Shown: one piece after another, positions 44,899 through 55,954 of the stretch
Layout of the letters: the number at the start of each line of letters is the position of its first letter
Numbering within the stretch: position 1 is the stretch's first letter
Origin: Holothuria scabra
Taxonomy: Eukaryota > Echinodermata > Holothuroidea > Aspidochirotida > Holothuriidae
Direction: 5' to 3'
Length of the DNA stretch: 64,000 nt
Assembly: GCA_037179385.1 (NCBI GenBank)
Contig: CM074195.1
Location: forward strand, 5,884,438-5,948,437
Translations under genes and position numbers: made by a program
Notes under the pieces: generated by a model
The model's input: only the letters and a program-made list of their open reading frames with translations
Told to the model about the DNA's origin: nothing
The model's database searches: none

Positions 44899-46968
44899 AT
44901 GAACACGATCAATCTTGACAGAGTCAGTTTTGATTACTCGCTGAAGAATATACCTTTACCATCCCCGCATGATTACAAACGTAGGCTCATTGAGAAAGTC
45001 GAAAGTCTTATTAAACGTATGAGGTGGAGGGCCTTCTTTTTTGAGAGACATGAGGATAATGATGAGGACACCTGTACAGACAGCAAGTTCGGCTTCAAGT
45101 CAAAAAAGAACCCGCCGGTGGTCAGTGACCTCAAACCATTCGAAACCGACTTGATAGCCATGGTGGAGAATATCGAATTTAGGAGTTCCCCTTCCCCCTT
45201 CCAACACAAACTAAAGAATGACGCCAAGAAAACGTCATCTCTTAACAAAGTGCTAATCCCTGCCGATAAAACCCGAAATTTATACGCAGCTAACCCAGAT
45301 GATTACACCAAGCTCCTTAATGACAACATTACACAAAAATACAAAGTTGCTGACGCATCTCTTGTTGCTGACATCAACAAAGAACAGACAGACATTGCCT
45401 CTAAGATTGATATCCAGGACCGTATCAATCACATGGAGGAGAGAGAAGCTTTCATCACTGTCAAGGACCATAAAGAAAATTTCCCCAACAAAATATCATG
45501 CAGATTAATCAACCCTGCCAAGAGCGAAATGGGACGAGTCAGTAAAATTATCCTTGAACGTGTAAATGAAAACCTGCGGGCCGCCACGAAAGTTAACCAG
45601 TGGAGAAGCACATCCGCGGTCATTGACTGGTTTACTTCCCTCAAGGATAAGCAGTTCCGTACCTTTATGGCCTTTGATATTGTGGACTTCTACCCCTCCA
45701 TTTCTCAGCAACTACTCACTACCGCCCTCACATGGGCTAAGCAGCGTGTGCATATCTCGAGACTGGACTTCTCTATCATCATGCATGCTAGAAAGTCAGT
45801 CCTGTTTAGTAAAAATACACCCTGGACGAAACGAAGCAACCCCCACTCCTTTGATGTCACAATGGGCAGTTTCGATGGCGCTGAGGTATGTGAACTGGTC
45901 GGTCTCTACATCCTTAACAGCCTTAGGAAGCACGACTGTGTCTCCGATGTTGGACTTTACAGGGACGACGGACTTGCATCCTTGAGAACGCGCCCCGGAA
46001 GACTCGCTGACAGAGCCCGCAAGGATTTCATTAAAATTTTCAACGAGTTCGACCTGAAAATCACTATCGAAACTAACTTCCACACCGTAAATTTCCTCGA
46101 TGTCACGCTTAATATGAGAGATGGTACCTATGCCCCCTACAGGAAACCCAACGACACCCCCCTGTTCATTAATACCCAGTCAAACCACCCACCCAACATA
46201 CTTAAAAACATCCCCATGGCTGTAAACAAACGTATTGCTGAGCTTTCTTGCAATCAAGCAGTTTTTGACGCTGCAGCGCCTGCCTACCAAAAGGCACTAG
46301 ACTCCAGTGGCTTTCAACATAAACTGAAGTACCCCTTTGAGAGCCCGCAAACCCCAAGGCGAAAGAGGAAGCAAAGGCACAGGAAGGTCATTTGGTTCAA
46401 CCCCCCGTTCAGTAAAACAGTCAAATCTAACGTTGGCAGGGCTTTCCTCAAACTCATAGCCAAACACTTTCCCCCGGGGCATAAGCTGCACAAAATATTT
46501 AACAAAAACACTGTAAAAGTCAGTTATAGTTGCATGAAAAACATGAAAGCCGTCATAAGCAACCACAACTCTAAGGTGCTTTCAAAGAAAACTGCTACAC
46601 CCCCAAATCGCGGCTGTAACTGCAGGGTTAAAATTTCTTGTCCCCTTGATGGGAAATGCCTCACATCAGCCGTAGTCTACAAGGCTGAAGTCACTAGTAA
46701 CGATGCCACACACTCATACATAGGCATGTCTGGCGGCCCATTCAAGGAAAGGTACAACAACCACAAGAAATCTTTTAACTTAGAACGTCATGAAAAAGAA
46801 ACCGAGCTCTCTAAACACGTTTGGTCCCTTAAGAGGAGCGGCCAGGCTTTTACAATTCGTTGGCACATATTAGCACAGTCAAACACACATAGAACTCCAT
46901 CTGGCTTTTGTAACCTTTGTCAAGCTGAAAAACTTGCTATAGTCGATCACCGTTCCCCAACCTCTTGA
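44899..46968 (+). CDS. Penelope-like element RT + GIY-YIG endonuclease polyprotein
   Basis: A 689-codon frame from the first ATG after the 5' pLTR. In order: a basic N-terminal part; 'KVLIPADKTRNLY' (~117-129); 'KDHKENFPNKISCRLI' (~189-204); RT motif A 'AFDIVDFYPS' (~258-267); motif B 'MGSFDGAEV' (~322-330); catalytic 'YRDD' (~354-357); 'FLDVTLN' (~399-405); a basic linker; a four-Cys cluster 'CNCRVKISCPLDGKC' (~573-587); and GIY-YIG core 'VVYKAEV' plus 'SYIGMSG' with 'FKERYNNHKKSF'. It copies the element's RNA and nicks target DNA. Compared with the inverted copy, one C is missing in the C run near 46955. That shifts the frame and replaces the last ~28 residues by 'TS', removing a conserved tail. 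The rest is uninterrupted, so the element is young but possibly impaired. Confidence 0.92.
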   Translation: MNTINLDRVSFDYSLKNIPLPSPHDYKRRLIEKVESLIKRMRWRAFFFERHEDNDEDTCTDSKFGFKSKKNPPVVSDLKPFETDLIAMVENIEFRSSPSPFQHKLKNDAKKTSSLNKVLIPADKTRNLYAANPDDYTKLLNDNITQKYKVADASLVADINKEQTDIASKIDIQDRINHMEEREAFITVKDHKENFPNKISCRLINPAKSEMGRVSKIILERVNENLRAATKVNQWRSTSAVIDWFTSLKDKQFRTFMAFDIVDFYPSISQQLLTTALTWAKQRVHISRLDFSIIMHARKSVLFSKNTPWTKRSNPHSFDVTMGSFDGAEVCELVGLYILNSLRKHDCVSDVGLYRDDGLASLRTRPGRLADRARKDFIKIFNEFDLKITIETNFHTVNFLDVTLNMRDGTYAPYRKPNDTPLFINTQSNHPPNILKNIPMAVNKRIAELSCNQAVFDAAAPAYQKALDSSGFQHKLKYPFESPQTPRRKRKQRHRKVIWFNPPFSKTVKSNVGRAFLKLIAKHFPPGHKLHKIFNKNTVKVSYSCMKNMKAVISNHNSKVLSKKTATPPNRGCNCRVKISCPLDGKCLTSAVVYKAEVTSNDATHSYIGMSGGPFKERYNNHKKSFNLERHEKETELSKHVWSLKRSGQAFTIRWHILAQSNTHRTPSGFCNLCQAEKLAIVDHRSPTS

Positions 46969-47160
46969 ACAAAAGATCGGAGATTCTATCACAATGCCGC
47001 CATCACCACACACGCAAGAAAGTTACTCAAGCGGGCAATGGTTAAAAACCCAGAACGGCGAATGCTTGTGTTCATTGTTAACCGAGATCCCCTGACGATC
47101 GCATTGATTTGTGAGAAACTTTAAGTAGGGTTTTGTTTGCTTTTACAGCATAAATACATG

Positions 47161-47163
<3 letters not shown>
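46944..47163 (+). mobile_element. 3' pseudo-LTR of Penelope-like element
   Basis: Direct repeat of 44519-44740, lacking the last ~70 bp of the 5' pLTR and ending 'taaatacatggtc' at the start of (TA)n. It overlaps the end of the ORF by 25 bp. Confidence 0.88.
47086..47133 (+). ncRNA. Hammerhead motif in 3' pLTR
   Basis: Same core as in the 5' pLTR: CTGACGA at 47092-47098, cleavage nucleotide at 47127, followed by GGG. Confidence 0.68.
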
Positions 47164-47245
<82 letters not shown>

Positions 47246-47396
47246 CATATATAAATATATATATATATGGAGTAGAAAATATATTTAGATAGATATATAT
47301 ATATATATATTTATATACATATATATGTCTATATATATATAAATATATCTATATCTATCTATCTATCTATATATATATATATATACACACAGAAAA
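47164..47396. repeat. TA-rich tract right of the PLE composite
   Basis: (TA)n with interruptions such as (ATCT)n and 'ggagtagaaaatat'. It is adjacent to the 3' end of the PLE on one side and to another PLE remnant on the other. Confidence 0.9.
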
Positions 47397-47449
47397 GCAC
47401 ACAATACATTTGCAGTCTCTTTGTTACTCTGAGTTTCACACACGCACAT

Positions 47450-47665
47450 TTACTGTACGGTGATCATCAGACAAATGACTACAGCCAACGTTATACACGG
47501 TTCAGCACTACAAAGCAATCGTGTTTGCTTCGTACGGCCCGGTGGTTTTCCTTTGTGCAAGTTGCCGTGGCGACACGTGGAGACTAGCTCAGTTCTCTTG
47601 TTCAAGTTGTTTCCACTGCTGCGGATTATTTCTAGTTTCTTCTCGATGGATAGATTGCAGAGTCC
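47450..47665 (-). pseudogene. C-terminal remnant of another PLE family
   Basis: The minus-strand frame contains 'QSGLCNLSIEKKLEIIRSSG' then 'NNLNKRTELVSTCRHGNLHK'. These align with 'SGFCNLCQAEKLAIVDHRSP' and 'NLLNKRSEILSQCRHH' of the 44-kb element, i.e. the end of the GIY-YIG domain. Upstream domain parts are lost. Confidence 0.75.
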
Positions 47666-47766
47666 GGATTGACGTTTGATCGTGTTCGATTTCTTAGTAT
47701 GTCTGAGATGGGACATACTAAAAAAAAAACGAACACGATCAAACGTCAATCCGGACTCTGCAATCT
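47652..47766. repeat. Perfect 37-bp inverted repeat
   Basis: Arms 47652-47688 and 47730-47766 are exact reverse complements, separated by 41 bp containing a smaller palindrome ('gtatgtc ... gacatac'). The left arm is PLE coding sequence, so this looks like the junction of an inverted PLE copy. Confidence 0.95.
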
Positions 47767-47834
47767 AGATGGGACATTGGCAACCTTTGCCTTATTATGA
47801 AAGACGTTACTACCGAAAGATGATGGAAAAACTG

Positions 47835-47917
47835 TGCTCCACCCAGGACTCGAACCCACGCAACCTCAGAACCCTTTAGCCGGGAAGTTACGCCTTGCCG
47901 ATCAAGCTGTGTGAGCA
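47835..47917 (-). tRNA. tRNA-like sequence (SINE head or tRNA pseudogene)
   Basis: On the minus strand: acceptor-like ends TGCTC / GAGCA, A box 'agcttgatcggcaaggcg', B box 'gggttcgagtcctgg'. The anticodon arm does not fold cleanly and there is an extra segment, so a working tRNA is doubtful. It is not the same head as the SINE at 9287. Confidence 0.5.
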
Positions 47918-47952
47918 GTCGAACGGTCGAGCGGTCGAATTAATTCCTTATA

Positions 47953-48081
<129 letters not shown>

Positions 48082-48431
48082 TTCTAATTGCGGATTAGGG
48101 CGAAAAATCGTCTGAAAAACGACCCTTAGGGCGAATTTACCCATAGGGCGAAAAAACCGTTTCCCCTTAACGTTTTGACACACATTTTCAATGGGAATAC
48201 GTAACAGTATGGTTAATCCCCACATACCATACGTAGTACATGTAATTACTTAAATGTATACCAACTTACGTACACGTATCCGTTAACACAAATGTATGAG
48301 GGGCCATTGAAATAATGTGTATGCATATCTCAAAACGCAAAGGGAAAATATATTCTTATGTATTTTATTGTTTTCTTCTAGCCTTAACGTTCTGACGGTA
48401 TACCGATTTCCCCCTACCGGTCGATCCAGCG

Positions 48432-48487
<56 letters not shown>
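48432..48487. repeat. (TA)n microsatellite upstream of Ig gene
   Basis: About 56 bp of TA repeat, 98 bp before the leader exon of the Ig gene. Confidence 0.95.
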
Positions 48488-48489
<2 letters not shown>

Positions 48490-48585
48490 TCGACACCTCG
48501 GTGAATATTTGCATCGTGTGGTAAGATGATTGCCTGGGGGTATATCAATGTTTCATCTGTTTAAGCTTTGTTTTTCTTTTTGCAG

Positions 48586-48650
48586 CTTCAATAACACTAT
48601 GATTAGGTCCACATTAGTTTTCTTGATATGGCTCCTCCAAGGATCTCTCG
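48586..48650 (+). CDS. Ig-like receptor gene, leader exon
   Basis: After an excellent acceptor ('gtttttctttttgcag') there are 13 nt of 5' UTR, then ATG at 48599 and 'MIRSTLVFLIWLLQGSLG', a textbook signal peptide with positively charged start, hydrophobic core and small-residue end. The exon closes at TCTCG|GTAAGT, phase 1. The acceptor implies at least one upstream non-coding exon, not identified. Coding runs 48599-48650. It joins in frame to the exon at 48775. The product is targeted to the secretory pathway and is probably a surface or secreted protein. Confidence 0.7.
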
Positions 48651-48774
48651 GTAAGTTGATCTTCACACACATAACGTGAAATTGAAAACTATACGTTTCT
48701 TAGTAGAATTGGAGTTTCTGTACAGAGCATTCATTGATTTTCAATGTATGTAATGCCCTTTATTGTGTTCTTAG

Positions 48775-49101
48775 GTGCAAAATATGAAGGATGTGAGTCT
48801 CCACAGTATCTCAAGTTTGGAACACCAGGGGTAATTGAATGCGTTTTCCATCAAAACTTCACGTCCATATTTTGGTACGATTCCACAAACATTATCGTCG
48901 ATGAGCCCATCGTTACATTAATCAACTCCGTGAGAGGCGGCCGCGGATACTTTACCGGAGAATATGACATATCTGCCAGCGGTTCGCTTATAATAACTGA
49001 CGTTGTTGTGAGTCATGCGAAAAATTTTACCGTGTCAAAATTTGCATCTTTGGATTTAGATGGAGATTCCACTACAATTACTGTCCTTGCAGTTGTTGAA
49101 G
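48775..49101 (+). CDS. Ig-like receptor gene, Ig domain exon 1
   Basis: Phase 1 to phase 1, 327 nt, between 'tattgtgttcttag' and GTGAGT. The domain starts 'AKYEGCESPQYLKFG' and has 'GVIECVFHQNF', Trp in 'SIFWYDS' and strand E 'SGSLIITDV'. At the F strand it reads 'KNFTVSKF' where Ig folds normally have YxC. Instead there is an extra N-terminal Cys 16 residues before the B-strand Cys. Two NFT glycosylation sequons. It is homologous to the exon at 50700 and encoded in the same frame as the leader. Likely a ligand-binding or immune-type ectodomain; the ligand is unknown. Confidence 0.75.
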
Positions 49102-50699
49102 GTGAGTGTATATAAGTTGATGTTCATGTGACATTCCTAGAAAAGTGCTCATATCAGCCTCCCGTGAAAGAAGCATTTACTTTATTTTCAGCTGCAAGGG
49201 ATTACTACATGTAAGTCTTTTGGCTTTCTTGTTACAGTGTTTAAATTCCGTCAGAGATAAATTTAAGATATTTACCGATCCATGGATCTATTTTTATCAT
49301 GTTATGTCATCAATGGTACTCGAACTTAAAAAATTGAGCAAATTCTTGGCCAGGCCCAAAGGTTTTTAAGCTCGCCAAAATCAACCTCATTATTGTCAAC
49401 TATTATCAATGCTTTTTGAAAATAACTCCAGTAGAAGCAGGTCAGCAAACGTTTTTTGCAAATCATAGAGAGGAAACTGGCATTTTGATTGGCAGATAAT
49501 GTGGGGGGGGGGGGGGGGAGATTGAGACTGTCTCTATGCATAGCCCGAATAGAAGTTTTGTCATTGAAATGACAGATAATGAAAAACTTCATTTCGCATT
49601 TTCTCAAAGATTGCAGCATTTTGCATCTTGGTCACCTAAACTGAACACAAAGTGAAGGTAGGCGTTTTATCCAATGAAATGAACGTCCCAAGAAATTCAT
49701 TTCAATTTTTTCCCAATACATAACAAGTATTGAGATATTGTCACACTAACCGGTGATTGAAACATCTTTACAGCAGCAGAATGTCCCATTATCTGTGGTC
49801 AGTCTCTTTGAAAGTTCGACGGCATTCTCGTCGAGTAAGCGGCAGAAAAAGCTATCTATTTTCGTGTGAAAAAAATGATGTTGCTAAGTGTTTCAGTTCT
49901 TTAACTAAGTTTTTGCCAAAATGCTGCAGATGTCAAGGAAGCTGAAATGCCTTTGCACACAGCACAATTTTCCATAAATATTATGTTTACATATTTTGTG
50001 GTTCAAATGTTAGATCTCAGACGCTTGGCTTCTCACCTCTTCTGGCATGACTGTGTGGCAGATAGTGTATTGAGTTTGTGCATAAAATGTGGCAGGACAA
50101 AAATATTGAAGTGTACTTGAGGTTCGGAACATCAAATTGGGTGTTGATTTGTTTCTACCCACCTTTTATTCAAAGTGTAACAATACAGTCTATACAAGAA
50201 ACTAGCAGAGAAAGTTGTGGTCTTTACCAAAATATTTGAATGAGACTGTGTAAAAATATAGCATTAAATGGTGTGAATACAGAAGAATAACGGCCTCCGT
50301 TGGGCTATTGGACTAATTTAATAAGATGTCACTGATCTCCATCTAACTGGTTATTTTTTTTTTTTTTGCTTAATTAAGTGTCAGTGTGGTATACAATGAT
50401 TATTTTTAACACTTAAGTGGAACAGTATCATTGTAAAACTGTTATTTATGTATTTGATAATCTTTGAACATAAAATCAATCAGGGTATTAAGTATGCAGG
50501 CATAATCTTTCAATGCAAATATCACTTGAATAACCACACCACAACATTTATCCTTCTGCACACACGAAGGAATGTATTTACATTGAACATCATCAGCAAC
50601 AATATGGAATCCTTGTCTTCATAACTTTCAGAAAACATTGACATTCTGCTTCATCGCTCCTAGTTGTTTGAAATTTCCTCTCTCCATTTGCCTTTAAAG
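49102..50699 (+). other. Intron of Ig-like gene
   Basis: Carries a 16-G run at 49502-49517 and short unsupported frames. I see no additional Ig exon here. Confidence 0.5.
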
Positions 50700-51020
50700 G
50701 TGTCGTTTCAGATTATTGTGAATCTCCCCAGTACCTTGAGTATGGACAAAGAGGCACCGTACAGTGCTTGTTTCAAACGAACTTTATTTCTTTATTGTGG
50801 TACAATTCAACTGATACCGTTGTTGACGCACCTATTGTGACGTACACCCCACCTGCTGAAAGTGACCTTGGCTTCCAGTCAGGGGACTTTGACATCTTTC
50901 CGAACGGGTCGTTGGTAGTACATAAGGTTGGGCTGATTCACGAGCTTAATTATACAGTGGCGAAATTTACTGACCTAAATGAAGACCCCTTAACTTTTGT
51001 AATTCAAGTTGTAGTTACAG
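50700..51020 (+). CDS. Ig-like receptor gene, Ig domain exon 2
   Basis: 321 nt, phase 1 to phase 1, after 'ccatttgcctttaaag' and before GTGAGT. A second in-frame AG 12 nt further ('gtttcag') offers an alternative acceptor that would drop four residues. The domain reads 'DYCESPQYLEYGQRGTVQCL', then Trp in 'SLLWYNS', strand E 'NGSLVVHKV', and F strand 'NYTVAKF', again without the usual Cys. The two N-terminal Cys are spaced exactly as in the first domain. Sequons NST, NGS and NYT. Later exons (membrane anchor, cytoplasmic tail) are not identified before the end of the window. Confidence 0.75.
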
Positions 51021-52420
51021 GTGAGTAACGATTTGTTTTGTGAAAATTCCGAATATGTAACTGTGCTTACTACCACACTGTATTCTCTCTAGTTAACACA
51101 AGAGTTCCGTGAAATAATTTACGTTTGTTTGGTAGATGATATAAGGAGGGAAAAAGGCATTTAAGCGTTTCAGTAACAGTTTTCAGACACCTTTTCGTAC
51201 CCCTTCAGACATCTTTGTACCTTTCACCTTCATATACTGGAGTCCTTAGACCTAACATAGTTAACCCTCGCCATTTGGCAAAATCTTAGATCCACCCCTT
51301 ATTGAGGTCAAAGTTCAATAAGGTCGATGAGCTCACTTATGACTCCTAACCACGATATTGCGCAGATATACTATGCCTTTAGAGAGCCTACTTCCAAATT
51401 TAGCAGTAGCAAACCAGTTATGGCTAACTTCCAAGTAACTTGAAGGTCACTCTGTTTCATGTAAACCGAATAACCCATGGTTTCGTGTTTTTGCAATCCT
51501 ATGGACCCATAAGTACATGGTAATTTGACAGTTCATATTTTAGGAAAAGCGAAAAGACGCAACTTAAAGACACAGTATCGTAGCGCGAAACGGGGGCGAC
51601 ATTTGGACAGCCTTCAAAAAAATGTTATCCCACCCAAAATCCCGGATATAGCCCATAGACACTGTATGATAACACTACATACGATTGCGTGGGATAGCGT
51701 ACTGCTAGTGCTACATATGCTTGTTTGTGTGAGCGTTAACAGGCGTAGTATTTGTGTTAATTTGAATGTAGCAGGGAGTTGTTTTCCTGATACAAGTGAG
51801 TACCTTGCTCAGTGACAACAGAGAGACCCTTGGGAATTTTCCCAATATCTTGGGAATTTTGAAACGTCTCGCTCATTCTTTTCCTTCCCACTTTGAAAAA
51901 AGAAATATTGTGTGATTGTTTCTTTTTTCTACCTTTTTTAAGTCACTTATTAATTAGTTATGAAATATGTGAATAAGTTCTAATAAGAATGCCAAGGTGG
52001 CTAATTTGTATTAAATTTCCGGCTTAATTGTTTTTGTGTTTTAATCATCAGTTTGACTTCGATGCTCTTATATGCTATTATTACTGTAGTTCAACGTTGA
52101 GGGGCTATACGTTGTTATTCGAGACATGATCTTGGGAATTTCTAAAAAGACGAACTGGCCTAGGAAGCCTGCATTGAACTTGAGAGATTGGTCGAAGCGA
52201 AGGGGCTAGTACTCTTAGTCTTACGACAACAAAATGTCTTCCTGTTCAGAACTTCGGAAAAAAAAATCGAAGGACAGCGTTTGCACACGTCACGAGAAGG
52301 AGAAATCAAACGAGAAAAATACAGTAGCAAACGAAAGTCGGGAGTTCCATTTCCCATTCTCACGCGGAATAGGCCCTACCTAACGTTAGATCGCCGCAGA
52401 AAAAGCTGGTTGATTGATTG
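51021..52420. other. Stretch without recognised exons
   Basis: May be intron or 3' flank of the Ig gene. The 96-codon frame at 51525-51815 has no motif. No transmembrane exon with good splice sites was found. Confidence 0.3.
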
Positions 52421-52424
52421 GGAA

Positions 52425-52487
52425 TGGCATGTCTCCTGTTTATAACGGCGATTTTGCGAAACATCTTCTCACAGATCATGCCCAAAG
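52425..52487 (+). other. Candidate first exon of unidentified transcript
   Basis: A strong donor CCCAAAG|GTAAGT ends a segment with an ATG nine bases earlier. The start of the exon is not defined. It may be the 5' exon of the transcript whose candidate exons lie at 54450-58482. Confidence 0.25.
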
Positions 52488-54449
52488 GTAAGTGAAACGT
52501 GTTTGTTCAGTTACTGATAGTAAAACGGAAACAGGGTTCCCGTCTCGTTAGTGATACACATACCCATCCCACACGCGTGTTTAGCATATGTACAGTTAGT
52601 CACTGAACGTGACCGTATAATCCGCTCCTTCTAGTCACTCCTTACCGCTACGAGTGTATAGCATAGGGTCGTAATGCTGGGTCCTGTTCAAGGGCTAATG
52701 TACAGTATGCACAGGCCTAACGTTAGGACACAATTTTATTAGTAGCTATATGCCTAGTAAAACTTATGACGAGCTAGCACAGGTTTCAGCAGAAGTGATC
52801 AGCACTACATTAACCAATTCATCAAAATCGTAACCCCAGAATAAGCCGCACTACTCTTGAAAAATCTGACTTATCTCCTCGGTTTGCTCATATACATGCC
52901 CCATCTTAGTTTACACTTATGATCTCTCAGAGGGCTAGCTGGCGCGGAGTTTGCACTTTCCCGGCCCATTATTGTCATCACAAAACTTTCCTATGGAGCA
53001 TAGGCCTACAATATGCTATAATTTAGATAATCCTAGCTGTTTCATTAGCCTACAGTCCACTTGACAATGAGTAAGTGCTCAGCTTTGCTGGATCAGTAAT
53101 TTGCCAGAGACTTGATGAAGGAGAACAACAGTTCTGTAAGCCTGAGCATGTGGGATTTGTAATATAAATGAAGATTATCTGGTGCATTCAGGTGAGCAGG
53201 ATCAAGGCGCCATAATCTAGTAATTGATTTCTGTAACTTTGCTTAGGCTTGAGGAAATGAAGGAAATGAAGGCTTTGATAAGCTTTCATATATCATTCAT
53301 GTGTGAATGCATTCCAAAACATTAAAAAACTAATGAATGCATTCAAACAGAAACTGAAGGCTTGGCAGACTTCAAAGGAAATTATGAAGGCTTATTTAGA
53401 ATGCAAGGAAGACTTCATTTGAGGAAGGAAGATAAGCATTCAACTCGCTGACTGCTTAATTTAGTCCTTCGAATGCTAAAAGATACATTCAGAAGGCATA
53501 ATGAATTGCTTATTGAATGCTATATAAGCATTCAATAAGGGTGGGGGTCCCCATCCAAATGCCAGTAGTGGTTTGCTAGGTATGTGGTAAAAAAGAGTTG
53601 TAAGGCAACTGCCTTCCTAATGTAAGATAAGGCCCCAGTGCCCCACATATAGGCCTAGGCTTTCAAGTACATACATCATTTGTTTTCCCCCCATGTGTGG
53701 AACAATGCTATGTAGAAAGTTAGCTAGGCCTTCATCAGTCGCCTTCGGAAGACCTGGATCTGCAGATTTTGAGCTCAGTCCCAGATCCAGGATTTTGAGA
53801 AAGAGGGGAATTAACACACCGTCACCAAACCATGCACCGGGCATTGGGGGTCACCTCCAATAAAAATTTGAATTCTGCTTATATGCTCATATACAATTTG
53901 GCATTAATAATTACCAAATATTCAACAAATGGTTGTACCTGTATGCAATTGAAAACTGATGCATCTCCTTCCCCCAATCACCACCACCCCACAACGACCC
54001 CCTCCTCACAAGGGAAATAAGAAATCTGCATTCTAAATTCAGTTCAAGCCAAAGTACTGTTGGCCTACTACCAGTAACCAGTTGGGCTACAGGAATCGAT
54101 TTTCATGGTTGTCCGAATACTGTATCTGGGACGACAAAAATTCCATACGGACAACCAATAAATTAAAGGTTGGTTGTCCCATGGACATGCCATTTTCCTC
54201 TCGGACTGAAAAAGTATACTGCTGATTGATAAACTCTGCAATCCCCCGTGCCCCTTTCTGTTTTAATGGGGCCTAGTGTTCACATCATCATCAATCATCA
54301 TTATTATGACTCTTATAACAACCAATTTTGACACCACCCCTTAATCATTGAGGGACATGTGATTTGAAATCATGGAAGTCTGATATACTTGCACTCTTCC
54401 CTAAGATTAAATACTGTTTCATTGCAAATAGTCTTGGTTTACTTTTCAG

Positions 54450-54543
54450 GTGTTCTTCAAAGTACTGTACATGCAGTGGGCCACACAGACAGAGCCAAGT
54501 GAATGACCGACCTCACCTCAGTTGCTAGCTGTTTCACCCATAG
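54450..54543 (+). other. Candidate internal exon
   Basis: Acceptor 'tggtttacttttcag' and donor TAG|GTGAGT are both strong. All three frames are short, so it may be 5' UTR or a non-coding exon. An ATG at 54503 opens 'MTDLTSVASCFTHR' to the exon end. Confidence 0.35.
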
Positions 54544-55715
54544 GTGAGTGAAAATAACTGTATTAAAACATGTATTAAAACAAGTCTTTCAATTTCAAAA
54601 AGCATGTTTTCCCAGCTAACTTCCAGGTAGTACTTCCATGGTTCACAACACTATGGCACAGAACAGTCTACCTTGTGCTGTTCAGAATTGTCCGTAACGT
54701 TTTCGCGGCTTTTATTAGTACCATGAGTGGTGGCTCTATGTTGGGGCAAGAGGGGGCTTTTGCCTTCCGTAGATTTTGTCCTTGGCCCCCCTCACTCCCC
54801 CCCCCCCCCCGCCCAAATGTTAGCTGGTCAGAAAGGAGTTGGGTTTGGGTTTACTGAAAAGAATTTAAATAACACACCTCTCCAGAGTCTACATTTTTCA
54901 TTCAGAGATAGTATGTTAAAACCTCAGAGCTTCCAGGGGCAAAGCCTGTTTGATCCTGCCTACTGTAAGAGGTGAAGAAAGGGGAAACTAACTTGTACTT
55001 GAACTGTACTTGAAATTAAATTTAAACTTTGAACTTTTTATTGAGTTGACTGACACAATACTGTACATGACATGTTCATGTTGGGTATATCGTTAAATCT
55101 CATCTTTACTTTCTAGAAACTTTATATCTACTACCTACTAAAATATTGCACAGTTTTGGAGCATTGCTGGGCCTTTATCCAATATCCTGTTTGATAATGA
55201 TGCAGAGTTGAAGTATCAATTAGTTGTCCACAAAGCCTAAGTGAATATTATTTTCTCCCAATTGCACAATATACCCCCTATGGTAATGTTTTGACGTTGC
55301 CAACATTTTCAGAATTATAATTGTAATGTGCTTGATTAGTTTACCTTTACAAAATGGGCTAGTTGCTATATTGATATGAGGTGCTCCCTTCCTTGAAGAC
55401 AAGAGCATTCACCCAGTATACAGTACAGAAGTGTACAGTAGTTAGACTGCCCTGTTTCATGATTGGCTATAGAGTTAAGTGACAATATTCTTTCCTTAAA
55501 TGTGAAATTCACTTAATTGCTTGGTTTGCCTGAATATCCAATATTATGTAATGAGAAGAAAATTGTTAGATAACGTTGAAAACAAGCCTTGCCGTATTAT
55601 CAAGTTTACAGTAGTTAGAAGTGTGGTTATAATAATTGAACATCATCCATACAGTTCATCCTGTGCTGCAAACTTGCATCACCAGCTGTAAATATGATAT
55701 TCCATTGAATTGCAG

Positions 55716-55792
55716 AATTAACATCTACTCCCGTCAAGGGCCACTATGACAGTATATTAGAGCCAGTTTGTCCCTCATCAGCAACTATACAG
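55716..55792 (+). other. Candidate internal exon
   Basis: Acceptor 'ttccattgaattgcag' and donor CAG|GTAATT. One frame is open throughout: 'LTSTPVKGHYDSILEPVCPS'. The frame does not join cleanly to the 54450 exon, so the gene model is incomplete. Confidence 0.3.
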
Positions 55793-55954
55793 GTAATTAT
55801 GGAAGCCAAACACAGGGAGGATTACAAATGGCTGTTCAACTTTAAACCAATAGTTATTGCCCAAATCAGCTGAACTTTCATTGAGTTCAGACGAACACCA
55901 TACATGTACTATATGCACGATTCCCTTATACAACATGTATTTAACAGACGGTTT

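Noticed and set aside
45566..45985. 139-codon frame and other small frames within 44899-46968
   Set aside because: Alternative-frame shadows of the RT/GIY-YIG reading frame.
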